NCBI GenBank assembly: GCA_018830325.1
Contig: JAHJSQ010000144.1
Span: 1-34,826 of the forward strand
Length of the DNA stretch: 34,826 nt
Direction: 5' to 3'
Source: Gammaproteobacteria bacterium
Lineage (GTDB): Bacteria > Pseudomonadota > Gammaproteobacteria > Methylococcales > Methylomonadaceae
In this document: positions 23,288 through 30,419 of the stretch, piece by piece
How the letters are laid out: every line of letters begins with the position of its first letter
Position numbering within the stretch: position 1 is the stretch's first letter
The notes under the pieces: model-generated
Told to the model about the DNA's origin: nothing
What the model saw: the letters and a program-made list of their open reading frames with translations, nothing else
Database searches by the model: none
Position numbers and translations under genes: made by a program

Positions 23288-23664
23288 CCCAAGCTGTAAT
23301 GATTCAGTCATAAATAACTTCCCTATCTTATATAGGGCTTGATTGCTCAATTGACAGGTGTCGGCGGCAACAAACGCACATGAAATTTCGGCGGTCACGC
23401 GCGGCCGGTGAGCGCTTTCTTCTTGAAGATCTGAACAGCGTATAAGATAGTCCGTACGATCCAGTGTGACGATGTTAGAATGACGACCCGGTTTGAAGGC
23501 CTACCGCTAGCGGCAGGCTGTGCCCATCGTGGTTGAAAAAGCCGGTTCATTTTTGACAGTCCGTTAAAAAACCGGCAATTCGGTGAGATAGCATTTTTTG
23601 TGCGTGCCGGAAATAGTGAACGGCATTCGACCGACATCGAGCGATTAAGAAAAATAACGATCTA
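23288..23664. other. Intergenic region with truncated family C repeat
   Basis: No gene is supported. At about 23309-23372 an inverted partial copy of the family C element is visible: TAAATAACTTCCCTA and TTGACAGGTGTCGGCGGCA match, on the other strand, 20253-20320. Further on, CCTACCGCTAGCGGCAGG (about 23502-23519) forms a small hairpin. The rest, up to the restriction remnant, has no recognisable content. Confidence 0.55.
23309..23372 (-). repeat. Truncated inverted copy of family C element
   Basis: On the minus strand this reads GCCGCCGACACCTGTCAAT followed, after a variable stretch, by AGGGAAGTTATTTA. This parallels 20258-20320, where the same blocks appear in the same order on the plus strand. 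The outer ends of the element are not found here. Confidence 0.55.
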
Positions 23665-25227
23665 GTGGATAGTATTAAAACCAGCGACAGCACGACCCTT
23701 TCCAACTTCATCTGGAAAATAGCCGATGACCTGGGGTCCACTTTAATCCATCCGACGATCGTTTCTCAGAAAGTGGAGTTCATCATCGATCATTTCACCC
23801 GGAATATTGCGGGGCTTTTGAACGGCGAGGCAAAAGCCATGGTGGTCACCGGCGGGCGAGCGCAGGCGGTCAAATATAAATTGGCTTTCGATCGATACAT
23901 CAAACAACACAATCTCCAGCATATCAAAGCCTTGGTCGCATTCTCCGGCAAGGTTGAAAGCCAATCGTTCGGCAAAGACGACGAGAAGGATTTCCTCGGT
24001 ATCGATATCGAAAAAGAATACACCGAATACAATCTCAATCCCGATGCCACGGGAGATTTGCGTCAGGAATTCGAGCCTTCCGAATATCGGGTGATGATCG
24101 TCGCCAATAAATATCAGACCGGTTTTAATCAGCCGAAGCTGGTGGTTATGTATTTGGGTAAGAAAGTCAGCGGCGTCGAAGCGGTGCAAACGCTGAATCG
24201 CCTCAACTGGACCTATCCGGGCAAGGACGTGACTTATATCATCGATTTCGTCAACGACCCGTAAACCATTCTGGACGCCTTCAAGCAATACGACGACGGC
24301 GCGGAATTGGAGTCCGTTCAAGATTGCAATGTCGTCTATGACGCGAAGGCGCTATTGGACAATGCGGGCATTTACCAATTCGAAGACCTTGAAGTTTTCA
24401 AAAAGGCCAGAGGCAAAGCGGTTCCGGGCAGGGAAACGGACGAAAGCCTGCATAAAAAGCTCTATAGCGCGACCCAGCGGCCCACGGACGTCTTCAACAG
24501 CAAATTGAAAATATTGTCGGACGCCATCGAAAAATGGGATGCCGCGATCGACAAGGCGGTAGCGGAAGGCGATAAAAAAGCGCGGGAATACGCGGAATCT
24601 CAGCGCAGCGAATTCGCCATAGAGCGGGAAGGCTTGATGCGTTTCAAAACCGATCTGGGGCGCTTGGTGCGAATCTACAACTACATTGTCGACGATGCGG
24701 AACTGGAAAATTTCGCCGCGTTCGCGAAGATTTACAGTAAACGCCTGGCGGGCATCGCCCCCGAACAGATCTATCTGACCGGGCTGGTCCTGGCAAACTA
24801 TCAAATCCGTGCCGAACAAAAAGTCGATGAGGAAGGCGAAAAATATCTGCTAAAACCGATCAAGCCGAATGAAGCGGGGCCGAGCGACAGGGAAAAAGAG
24901 TTTATCAGTCAAATCATTGCTCGGATGAATGAGTTGTTCGGCGATATTTCCGGCGATGTGGGGCAACGGCACTTTACCTCCCAGATTGTCGATATTGCGA
25001 TGAGAAATAATCGCGTGACGGAGCAGGTGGAAAACAACACCAAAGAGCAGGCATTGCAAGGCGATTTGCCTCGGGTTGTTCGGGCGGCAACGGTTGACGC
25101 GATGAAATAGCATAATGATTTGGCCAGGGTGCTGTTGAAAGATAAGCAAACCATGGGTGCGTTTTTCGACCTCGTTTACGACATCATGAAGCGTGGAGAC
25201 GCCAAGGATCTGATTGATCGGCCTTGA
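23665..25227 (+). pseudogene. Type I restriction remnant: hsdM start fused to hsdR C-terminal half, with two internal stops
   Basis: From 23665 the frame opens with KTSDSTTLSNFIWKIADDL, which resembles the very start of HsdM methyltransferases. It then passes directly into the HsdR motor and C-terminal region: SQKVEFIIDHF, KAMVVTGGRAQAVKYKLAFD, LVAFSG, VMIVANKYQTGFNQPKL, GVEAVQTLNRLNWTYPGKD. This suggests one large deletion removed most of hsdM, any hsdS, and the nuclease half of hsdR. A TAA (24262-24264) interrupts FVNDP/TILDAF, where relatives have a Glu codon, and a TAG (25108-25110) precedes the tail HNDLARVLLKDKQ that ends at TGA 25225. All three parts stay in one frame, so decay is by point mutation. 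No restriction or methylation activity is expected. Confidence 0.85.
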
Positions 25228-25401
25228 TTTGCAGGCGCTATTTTTTCTTTAACCCCAATTATTTTTTCTATTCATTGTCATGCCCCGGAGATTGCCATGG
25301 AAACCAAACCGCCTTCACCGCCATCTACCGAAGAAGCAACCCGAGAAAAGATGCAAATAGTTCTTTAGCTTTTTGGAAATGCGGATACGGCGGCATGACA
25401 A

Positions 25402-26106
25402 CTACAAGCCTTCATCGAGCCATTGCCGCACCAGTTCGGGCAATTTAACCGCGGCCTTATCCTTGAACCAGGTGACGCCTTTCGGCACCGCTTCCAGTTC
25501 CGGCGCGATGACGATAACTGGGGTGTCCGGTCTGACATATTCGACTAAAGAGGCCGCAGGATAGACGGCCAGCGACGTGCCGACGACCAGCAGCAGATCG
25601 GCCTTTTCGGTGATCTTCGCGGCCTTCTCGAATTCCGGGACATCCTCGTAAAACCAGACGACGTGAGGCCTCAATTGGCTGCCCTTGGCACACTCGTCGC
25701 CGAGCTCGATGTCCCTGCCTTCGAGGTCATAGATTAGCTTGGGATCGATCGTGCTCCGGGCTTTCATTATTTCGCCGTGCAGATGCAGCACATCAGTCGA
25801 ACCGGCCCGTTCGTGCAGATCGTCGATGTTCTGCGTGATGATGCTGACTCTGAACCGCTTCGCCAAATTCGCTAGCGCATAATGAGCGGCATTGGGTTCG
25901 GCGTGCCGGACCTGGTGCCGCCTTTCGTTATAAAATTTCAGGACCTTGCCCGGATCGACGCGCCAGGCCCAAGGCGTTGCGACTTCTTCGACAGAATGCT
26001 GCTCCCATAGACCGCCGGTGTCGCGAAAGGTGCTCAAACCGCTTTCTGCGCTGATTCCGGCTCCGGTTAAAACCACGATATGTTTGTCTTTCGATTTTGG
26101 ATTCAT
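25402..26106 (-). CDS. cobB: Sir2-family NAD-dependent protein deacylase lacking the zinc tetrad
   Basis: Sirtuins remove acyl groups from lysines using NAD. The 234-residue protein has the NAD motif LTGAGISAESGLSTFRD, TQNIDDLHERAG, the catalytic His in HLHGE, and VVGTSLAVYPAA. The FYNERRH segment supplies the Tyr and Arg that, in class III sirtuins such as E. coli CobB, favour succinyl- and malonyl-lysine. The zinc module normally has two CxxC pairs; here only one Cys remains (ECAKGSQLRPHVVWF). Similar zinc-poor forms are known to me in other bacterial lineages. ATG 26106 is chosen; a TTG at 26115 is also in frame. It is on the minus strand, facing the restriction remnant. Confidence 0.9.
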   Translation of the reverse strand: MNPKSKDKHIVVLTGAGISAESGLSTFRDTGGLWEQHSVEEVATPWAWRVDPGKVLKFYNERRHQVRHAEPNAAHYALANLAKRFRVSIITQNIDDLHERAGSTDVLHLHGEIMKARSTIDPKLIYDLEGRDIELGDECAKGSQLRPHVVWFYEDVPEFEKAAKITEKADLLLVVGTSLAVYPAASLVEYVRPDTPVIVIAPELEAVPKGVTWFKDKAAVKLPELVRQWLDEGL

Positions 26107-26245
26107 TGATTTCAAATGTCTTAGAATAAAGAAGTATTAACGAGCCGTTGCCGTTGAAACGAAAGCGTACAATGTTTTCGCCTAAGGGGCGTCAATACTG
26201 CTAGAATCGACACAGCTAGCATAGTCATAAACCAAGGAGTCAGCG

Positions 26246-26467
26246 ATGAAAAGTCATAATGAACAATTAGCCCAAAAAGTCGTCGAGGCATTCAAGCAAC
26301 ATATCTCCGCCGAGGCGCGAGCGCATATCACAGAAATGGAATATCAGGAGCTTTCCCAGATCGTACAAGAAGCCCTTTCTCTGGAAATGGCCGAAGCTGT
26401 CGAAATGGTCGACGAACTGGAAAGACGCTTGAAACAAAGAGCCGAGCGCAGGGAGTTGGAATTATAA
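26246..26467 (+). CDS. Small helical protein of unknown function
   Basis: This is a 73-residue, strongly charged, predicted all-helical protein (KVVEAFKQHISAEARAHI, then MAEAVEMVDELERRLKQR, a likely short coiled coil). It has no membrane segment and no recognised domain. The gene is supported by an excellent ribosome site (AAGGAG, eight bases before ATG) and by a 10-bp perfect hairpin 21 bases after the stop. It is divergent from the sirtuin gene, with about 140 bases between starts. A conserved hypothetical seems likely; no function is proposed. Confidence 0.72.
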   Translation: MKSHNEQLAQKVVEAFKQHISAEARAHITEMEYQELSQIVQEALSLEMAEAVEMVDELERRLKQRAERRELEL

Positions 26468-26488
26468 AGAGAGCCTGATGGTTAAAAG

Positions 26489-26511
26489 CTTCCCAAACCC
26501 CGTTTGGGAAG
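26489..26511 (+). terminator. Hairpin after the small helical gene
   Basis: CTTCCCAAAC and GTTTGGGAAG flank CCC, a perfect 10-bp stem just beyond the stop. No T-run follows, so it may be a weak terminator or a 3' RNA-stabilising stem. Confidence 0.5.
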
Positions 26512-26730
26512 CGGCGGGTGGAGTCTGAATGGCGAAAATTGATGAATAAGTAGTTGATGATCCAGCCGTTTCGATGTCGGTATCCAGAAATTTCAGATCA
26601 CCGGAGTTATCCGAATCTGTTTATCTTTAAAATAATCATGTTATCCCGTTTAGCGTAAAAGGCTTTCTGAAAGACATGACTCAAAAAATAGAATTAGTGC
26701 ATAAGATATGCAGATCCAGATAATCAATTG

Positions 26731-26755
26731 TTCCCGGCGGCTTCGCCGCCGGGAA
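26731..26755. repeat. Perfect palindrome, 11-bp arms
   Basis: TTCCCGGCGGC and GCCGCCGGGAA flank TTC. This very GC-rich stem lies in AT-rich surroundings and abuts the 26754-26877 inverted repeat. Confidence 0.65.
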
Positions 26756-26877
26756 TCGCGGCGCTCACTTCGTTCGGCCTTGTCCCGTCGCCTTGCGCCG
26801 GAACAAGGCACTTCACCAGACTGCGCAGCAGTCAAGCTTACAGCTTGCCGCCCACTCCGCTGGTGAGCGCCGCGATT
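26754..26877. repeat. 124-bp structure with perfect 15-bp inverted ends
   Basis: AATCGCGGCGCTCAC (26754-26768) and GTGAGCGCCGCGATT (26863-26877) are exact inverted copies. An inner pair GCCTTGT and ACAAGGC (about 26778-26809) forms another stem. Size and position, just before a cassette-like ORF, recall long attC sites, but the GTT recombination core is absent, so I call it only an inverted repeat. Confidence 0.6.
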
Positions 26878-26899
26878 ATGAGCTCACACGGAATACACA

Positions 26900-27379
26900 A
26901 TGAGGTATCCTGACGACATTGATTTTTTCTATTTCCTTGAGAATCACGGGTGGAGCACCTGTTTAATATTTGTTGAGGGGAAGGTCTATGAAATGGGGCC
27001 TACACACATTTTCGAAAACCCAGTTGAAGTACTTCTCAACAGCATGATTGAGTTATTAGAAGGAGCTAACGAAACTGAATTTATGTGGCACGATGAGCCC
27101 GGAGAGTACAAGTGGTCCATCAAGCGTAATCAAGAGCAACAGCATAAGATACTGGTTTCAATCACCGAATGTACACAAGTCAATACGTTTGAAAAACCAA
27201 AATTGGAAACACTCAATTTTGAGGTTAAATTGAAGTTATTCTCCATTTGCATATTACGGCAAATGGAAAAAATCAGGGATTTAATGTCCGAAAAAAGCTT
27301 TAAGGAGCACCGTGAAGGCGAGTTTCCTTACAATACGTTCAAAGAATATAAATTGGCGCATGAGCGAACCTACTCATAA
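26900..27379 (+). CDS. Orphan ORF of an integron-like gene cassette
   Basis: This 159-residue protein has no domain I recognise: MRYPDDIDFFYFLENHGW, CLIFVEGKVYEMG, MWHDEPGEYKWSIKRN and a helical C-terminal third (KLFSICILRQMEKIRDLM). It has no signal peptide or clear membrane span. The gene is visibly AT-richer than the chromosomal genes around it. Its stop codon lies inside the left arm of an attC-like site (27374-27445), the usual arrangement for integron cassettes. The fold hints at a small soluble alpha/beta protein, as for many cassette and immunity-type proteins, but that is impression only. The start at 26900 (TTG or ATG at that position) is uncertain. Confidence 0.68.
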   Translation: MRYPDDIDFFYFLENHGWSTCLIFVEGKVYEMGPTHIFENPVEVLLNSMIELLEGANETEFMWHDEPGEYKWSIKRNQEQQHKILVSITECTQVNTFEKPKLETLNFEVKLKLFSICILRQMEKIRDLMSEKSFKEHREGEFPYNTFKEYKLAHERTYS

Positions 27380-27445
27380 CAAGCGCATGTTGTCGGACTG
27401 GTTTTCCGCTGCGCTCCAAACCAGCCGCAAATGCGGGCGTTATGC
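27374..27445 (+). mobile_element. attC-like cassette recombination site 1
   Basis: The left core CATAAC (27375-27380) and right core GTTATG (27439-27444) are exact inverted copies. Inside, CGCAT pairs with ATGCG and ACTGGTTT pairs with AAACCAG. The left arm carries extra unpaired bases (TTGTCGGAC against GCCGCAA), the asymmetry that integrases read in attC hairpins. The right end GCGGGCGTTAT resembles that of Vibrio-type repeats. It overlaps the stop of the upstream ORF. Confidence 0.68.
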
Positions 27446-27457
27446 AAAGCGTCCGTA

Positions 27458-27485
27458 TTGACGTACGTTTTATAAGGCGTACACT
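27458..27485 (+). promoter_or_regulatory. Promoter and possible operator of the toxin-antitoxin cassette
   Basis: TTGACG (27458-27463), a 16-base spacer and TACACT (27480-27485) form a good sigma-70 promoter 31 bases before the antitoxin ATG. CGTAC occurs at 27462-27466 and again at 27478-27482, overlapping both boxes. YefM-type antitoxins bind TGTACA-like hexamers at such places, so autoregulation is plausible. Confidence 0.55.
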
Positions 27486-27516
27486 AGTGACATTTTGAAT
27501 ACGCCAGAGGTGCGTC

Positions 27517-27759
27517 ATGACCGGAATCACAGCAACTGAGGCGCGCAGCAACCTTTATCGGTTGATTGATGAAGCTGCCGAATCTCACCAGCCGATTGTC
27601 ATCATGGGTAAGCGGAATAAAGCTGTCTTGGTGTCCGAAGAAGACTGGTCTGCAATTCAGGAAACTCTTTACCTGCTTTCTGTACCGGGTATGCGGGAGT
27701 CTATTCGTGAGGGGATGGGTGCCTCTGTCGATGAGTGCGATGGGGAACTGGACTGGTGA
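27517..27759 (+). CDS. YefM/Phd-type antitoxin
   Basis: This is an 80-residue antitoxin of the Phd/YefM family. The N-terminal DNA-binding and dimer domain has the family signature TGITATEARSNLYRLIDEA followed by PIVIMGKRNKAVLVSEEDW, then IQETLYLL as in YefM. The acidic C-terminal tail (SIREGMGASVDECDGELDW) is the part that wraps and blocks the toxin. The AGAGGTG ribosome site supports ATG 27517. The stop TGA overlaps the toxin's GTG start (GTGA). It probably represses its own promoter. Confidence 0.93.
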   Translation: MTGITATEARSNLYRLIDEAAESHQPIVIMGKRNKAVLVSEEDWSAIQETLYLLSVPGMRESIREGMGASVDECDGELDW

Positions 27760-28019
27760 CATGGAAGTTGGTTTTCACCAAGCAAGCCCAGAAAGATGCA
27801 AAAAAGTTGGCATCCAGGGGGCTGAAGCCAAAAGCCCAGGAATTACTGGCACTGATCGCAGAAGACCCGTATCGGAAGCCGCCTCCGTTTGAGAGGCTCA
27901 TTGGTGATCTTGCGGGGGCCCATTCACGGCGGATCAATATTCAACACCGCCTGGTGTACCAGGTACTTGAAGACGAACGGGTGGTTAAAGTTCTCCGGCT
28001 TTGGAGCCACTACGAATAA
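27756..28019 (+). CDS. YoeB/Txe-type mRNA interferase toxin
   Basis: This 87-residue RelE-superfamily toxin, YoeB/Txe branch, cleaves mRNA in the ribosomal A site. Family features are WKLVFTKQAQKDAKKL at the start, PPPFERLIGDLAGAHSRRI and the catalytic C-terminal region INIQHRLVYQVL ending LRLWSHYE, with the conserved Arg, Glu-like and terminal His-Tyr residues. GTG 27756 overlaps the antitoxin stop; the longer frame from 27735 would run through the antitoxin tail and is not used. An attC-like site starts one base after the stop, so the pair forms one mobile cassette. Confidence 0.92.
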   Translation: MTWKLVFTKQAQKDAKKLASRGLKPKAQELLALIAEDPYRKPPPFERLIGDLAGAHSRRINIQHRLVYQVLEDERVVKVLRLWSHYE

Positions 28020-28020
28020 T

Positions 28021-28098
28021 GAATAACCAGCCGCTGTTACCGGACAATTTTTTCAGCGCTTCGCGGCTCCGAAGTTGCCGCAAAGCTTTGCGTTATTC
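28021..28098 (+). mobile_element. attC-like cassette recombination site 2
   Basis: The cores GAATAAC (28021-28027) and GTTATTC (28092-28098) are perfect inverted copies. The inner arms pair imperfectly (GCTGTTACCGGACAA with TTGCCGCAAAGC), leaving extrahelical bases on the left arm, and a GC-rich loop stem (GCGCTTCGCGGC) lies at the centre. It follows the toxin stop directly. Its general layout matches site 1, but the sequence differs. Confidence 0.66.
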
Positions 28099-28137
28099 GC
28101 CCAAAGCAGAAATCAGATCTGAAATAAAGAAACAGAA

Positions 28138-28476
28138 TCATTCGGCATGCCCACCGGCAAAAAAATTCACCAAACTCTGAACAAGCTCCACCATGAACCG
28201 GTAATCCAGCGTCTCCATCGTATCTGAACTTCGGTGATAGTTCGGATTGCGGTAAAAGGCGGTATCGGTGACCATGACGGCCCGGTAGCCTTCGTCCTAA
28301 AAAGAGGCGTGATCGCTCAAGCGTACCGCCGGCATGAGCCAGCCGCTGAGAGGCACGGTGAGCTTGATGGCCGGCAGGTTCGGGTTCTGTTGGAAAGACT
28401 GGTGCAATGTGCGAGTCAACGGCAGAAAGTTGAGGTTGCCTACGATGCCGATAAAATTACCTTGTTCGGGTAGGCT
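28138..28476 (-). pseudogene. M28-family peptidase C-terminal fragment with internal stop
   Basis: Read on the minus strand, one frame gives LPEQGNFIGIVGNLNFLPLT, then IKLTVPLSGWLMPAVRLSDH, then ASF, a TAG stop, DEGYRAVMVTDTAFYRNPNY, HRSSDTMETLDYRFM and a TGA stop at 28138. The SDH..F.DEGY, D-T-A-F-R-N-x-x-Y-H and SDT-x-E-T-L-D-Y elements are the metal-binding C-terminal part of M28 aminopeptidases (relatives have Trp, TGG, where TAG stands). The N-terminal part is missing; a stop precedes the fragment. It lies just beyond attC-like site 2 and is a chromosomal relic rather than an active gene. Confidence 0.85.
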
Positions 28477-28651
28477 TTAGGTGCTTCGAAACGACGTACA
28501 CGTAACGGCGCGATCGACCTCCCTACCTTTCATTTGCCGGGGCGATTGCCATGCCTTTATGAACGTTAGTTTGATATCGGTTACAGCAAGTAATTAATCA
28601 GGATAGACAGAGTATCGACGCCGTATACAGCCGGGTCTTTTTTCTGAAAGA

Positions 28652-30364
28652 TCAAGCCGGTTTTCGAGGGGCTGAGTTTTTCTGCTTTTCAACGGTCATT
28701 TCCCGCATCCTGAATTTCTGCAGCTTGCCGGTCACGGTCATCGGAAACGATTCGACGAATTCGATCAGTTTCGGGATCTTGAAATGCGCGAGTTTGTCGC
28801 GACAAAATTCGCGAATCTCGTTAGCGCTGCATTCGGTATCGGCATGAAGCCGAATCCAGGCAACGACCTCTTCTCCGTAGAATTCGTCCGGTATGCCGAA
28901 CACGGCCACCGCGGCGACTTTCGGATGGGTAAAGATGAAGTCCTCGATTTCGCGCGGGTAGATGTTTTCGCCGCCGCGGATGATCATTTCCTTTAAGCGT
29001 CCGGTGATACGGACATAGCCGTCGGCATCCATGCTGCCGAGGTCGCCCGAATGCAGCCAACCGTTAGCGTTGATCGCTTCGGCGGTCGCTTTCGAGTCGT
29101 TCGCATAGCCGAGCATGATATGGTAGCCGCGAAAACAGACTTCGCCGATCTGTTCCAGTGGAACCGTTTGCTCGCCGGCAATATCGATGATCTTGACCTC
29201 CTGATGTGGCAGGTTTTTCCCGACCGTTTTAGTGCGCCTTTCCAGACTGTCGTCGCGTGAGGTCAGATGCGTGATTGGGGAGGCTTCGGTTTCGCCGTAA
29301 CCGATCAGTATCTCGGGGCAATGCATGTCGTGCATGACGCGTTGCATCAACGAAGGCGGGCAGGGCGCGCCGGCCATGATGCCGGTGCGGAGCGAGTCGA
29401 GGCGGAAATGCCCGAAGTCGGGATGTTCGAGCATCGCGATGAACATCGTCGGAACGCCATGAACCGCAGTGCACCGTTCTTGTTCGATCGCGCTCAGGAC
29501 TTGTTCAGCGTCGAAATGTTCGCAGGCGATCACGGCGGCCGCGCCGACCGACAGGCACAGCAGATTCGCGAGTACCATGCCGAAACAGTGGTAAAACGGC
29601 ACCGGTATGCACAGCCGGTCGCGCTCGCTGAAATGCATGGCCTGCGCCGAAAACCAGGCGTTGTTCAGGATGTTGTGGTGGCTGAGCAAGACCGGTTTCG
29701 GAAATCCGGTCGTTCCCGACGTGTATTGAATGTTGATCGGGTCGTCGCGGTCGAGTGCGGCGGTGATCAGTTCGAGATCTTCGACGTCTTGCCCTATCTC
29801 GATGACTTCCTGCCAGGTCGTGAAACCGCTGCCGGGGCGTTCGGTTTGCATCGGATGTGTTGGGTCGTAAATGACGATGCGGCGCAGCACCGGCAGTTTC
29901 GTGGGATTGAAGCGGTCGGCGGTGTCGGTTTCGAGCGCGGGCAGCAGTTGCGCCAGCATGCCGACATAATCGCTCGATTTGAAGGCCGGCATCGTGAACA
30001 GACATTGCAACTGCGAGTTTTGCAGCACATAGTCGAGTTCGTGCAGACGGTAGGCCGGATTGATGTTGACCAGGATCGCGCCGATCCGGGCCGTGGCCAT
30101 CTGCAATATCAGCCATTCAAGATTATTGGTCGACCAAATACCGACCCTCGATCCTTTGCCGAAGCCGAGACCGATCAGGCCGCGCGCCAGTTCGTCGATT
30201 TGCTCGGACAATTCGGCGTAGTTCAGGCGCCGATCTTGTGGGATCGACACGACCGCTTCACGATCCGGGAAACGGGCGGCGATTTCGGCGAAATAGTCGG
30301 GTATCGTATGCCCGAGCAACGGACTTTCGCCGCCCCGATGAAAATAGCTTAACTTAGAGTGCAT
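28652..30364 (-). CDS. AMP-forming acyl-CoA synthetase
   Basis: This 570-residue ANL-superfamily ligase activates a carboxylic acid with ATP and CoA. Visible motifs are the P-loop YTSGTTGFPKPVLLSHHN, PFYHCFGMV, VPTMFIAMLEHP, the adenine motif IGYGETEASP, GWLHSGDLGSMDADGY, the hinge ITGRLKEMIIRGGENIYP and the catalytic Lys in TVTGKLQKF. The last P-loop glycine (PKG in most members) is replaced by Pro here. The sequence resembles medium/long-chain or aryl/branched acid ligases of the FadD-like group; the substrate cannot be read. It is the last gene of the gdh-por operon, 55 bases after the beta subunit, with a weak ribosome site and a small hairpin (AAAAACT/AGTTTTT) in the gap. Confidence 0.9.
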   Translation of the reverse strand: MHSKLSYFHRGGESPLLGHTIPDYFAEIAARFPDREAVVSIPQDRRLNYAELSEQIDELARGLIGLGFGKGSRVGIWSTNNLEWLILQMATARIGAILVNINPAYRLHELDYVLQNSQLQCLFTMPAFKSSDYVGMLAQLLPALETDTADRFNPTKLPVLRRIVIYDPTHPMQTERPGSGFTTWQEVIEIGQDVEDLELITAALDRDDPINIQYTSGTTGFPKPVLLSHHNILNNAWFSAQAMHFSERDRLCIPVPFYHCFGMVLANLLCLSVGAAAVIACEHFDAEQVLSAIEQERCTAVHGVPTMFIAMLEHPDFGHFRLDSLRTGIMAGAPCPPSLMQRVMHDMHCPEILIGYGETEASPITHLTSRDDSLERRTKTVGKNLPHQEVKIIDIAGEQTVPLEQIGEVCFRGYHIMLGYANDSKATAEAINANGWLHSGDLGSMDADGYVRITGRLKEMIIRGGENIYPREIEDFIFTHPKVAAVAVFGIPDEFYGEEVVAWIRLHADTECSANEIREFCRDKLAHFKIPKLIEFVESFPMTVTGKLQKFRMREMTVEKQKNSAPRKPA

Positions 30365-30419
30365 TCGTTCGATTCCGCATCATCCGCTCGTCAAGGAGTA
30401 CAAAAACTTCAGTTTTTGC

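Larger units (their letters stand above)
26468..26899. other. Intergenic region with strong inverted repeats before the cassette-like ORF
   Basis: There is no supported gene. After the hairpin at 26489-26511 an AT-rich stretch runs to about 26730. Then come a perfect 11-bp-arm palindrome (26731-26755) and a large inverted repeat (26754-26877). Confidence 0.6.

Noticed and set aside
23395-23637. Minus-strand ORF of 80 codons upstream of the restriction remnant
   Set aside because: It has no start signal and no domain, and its frame crosses a repeat hairpin; treated as chance.
25297-25368. 23-residue ORF (METKPPSPPSTEEATREK...) between the restriction remnant and the sirtuin gene
   Set aside because: It has a weak start context and no recognised match; it could be a gene fragment but cannot be supported.
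28234-28473. Plus-strand ORF of 79 codons
   Set aside because: It is the antisense shadow of the M28 peptidase fragment, which shows clear family motifs on the minus strand.
29267-30352. Long plus-strand ORF (361 codons) opposite the acyl-CoA synthetase
   Set aside because: It is an antisense shadow of a GC-rich gene with full ANL motifs; the plus-strand translation shows no family features.
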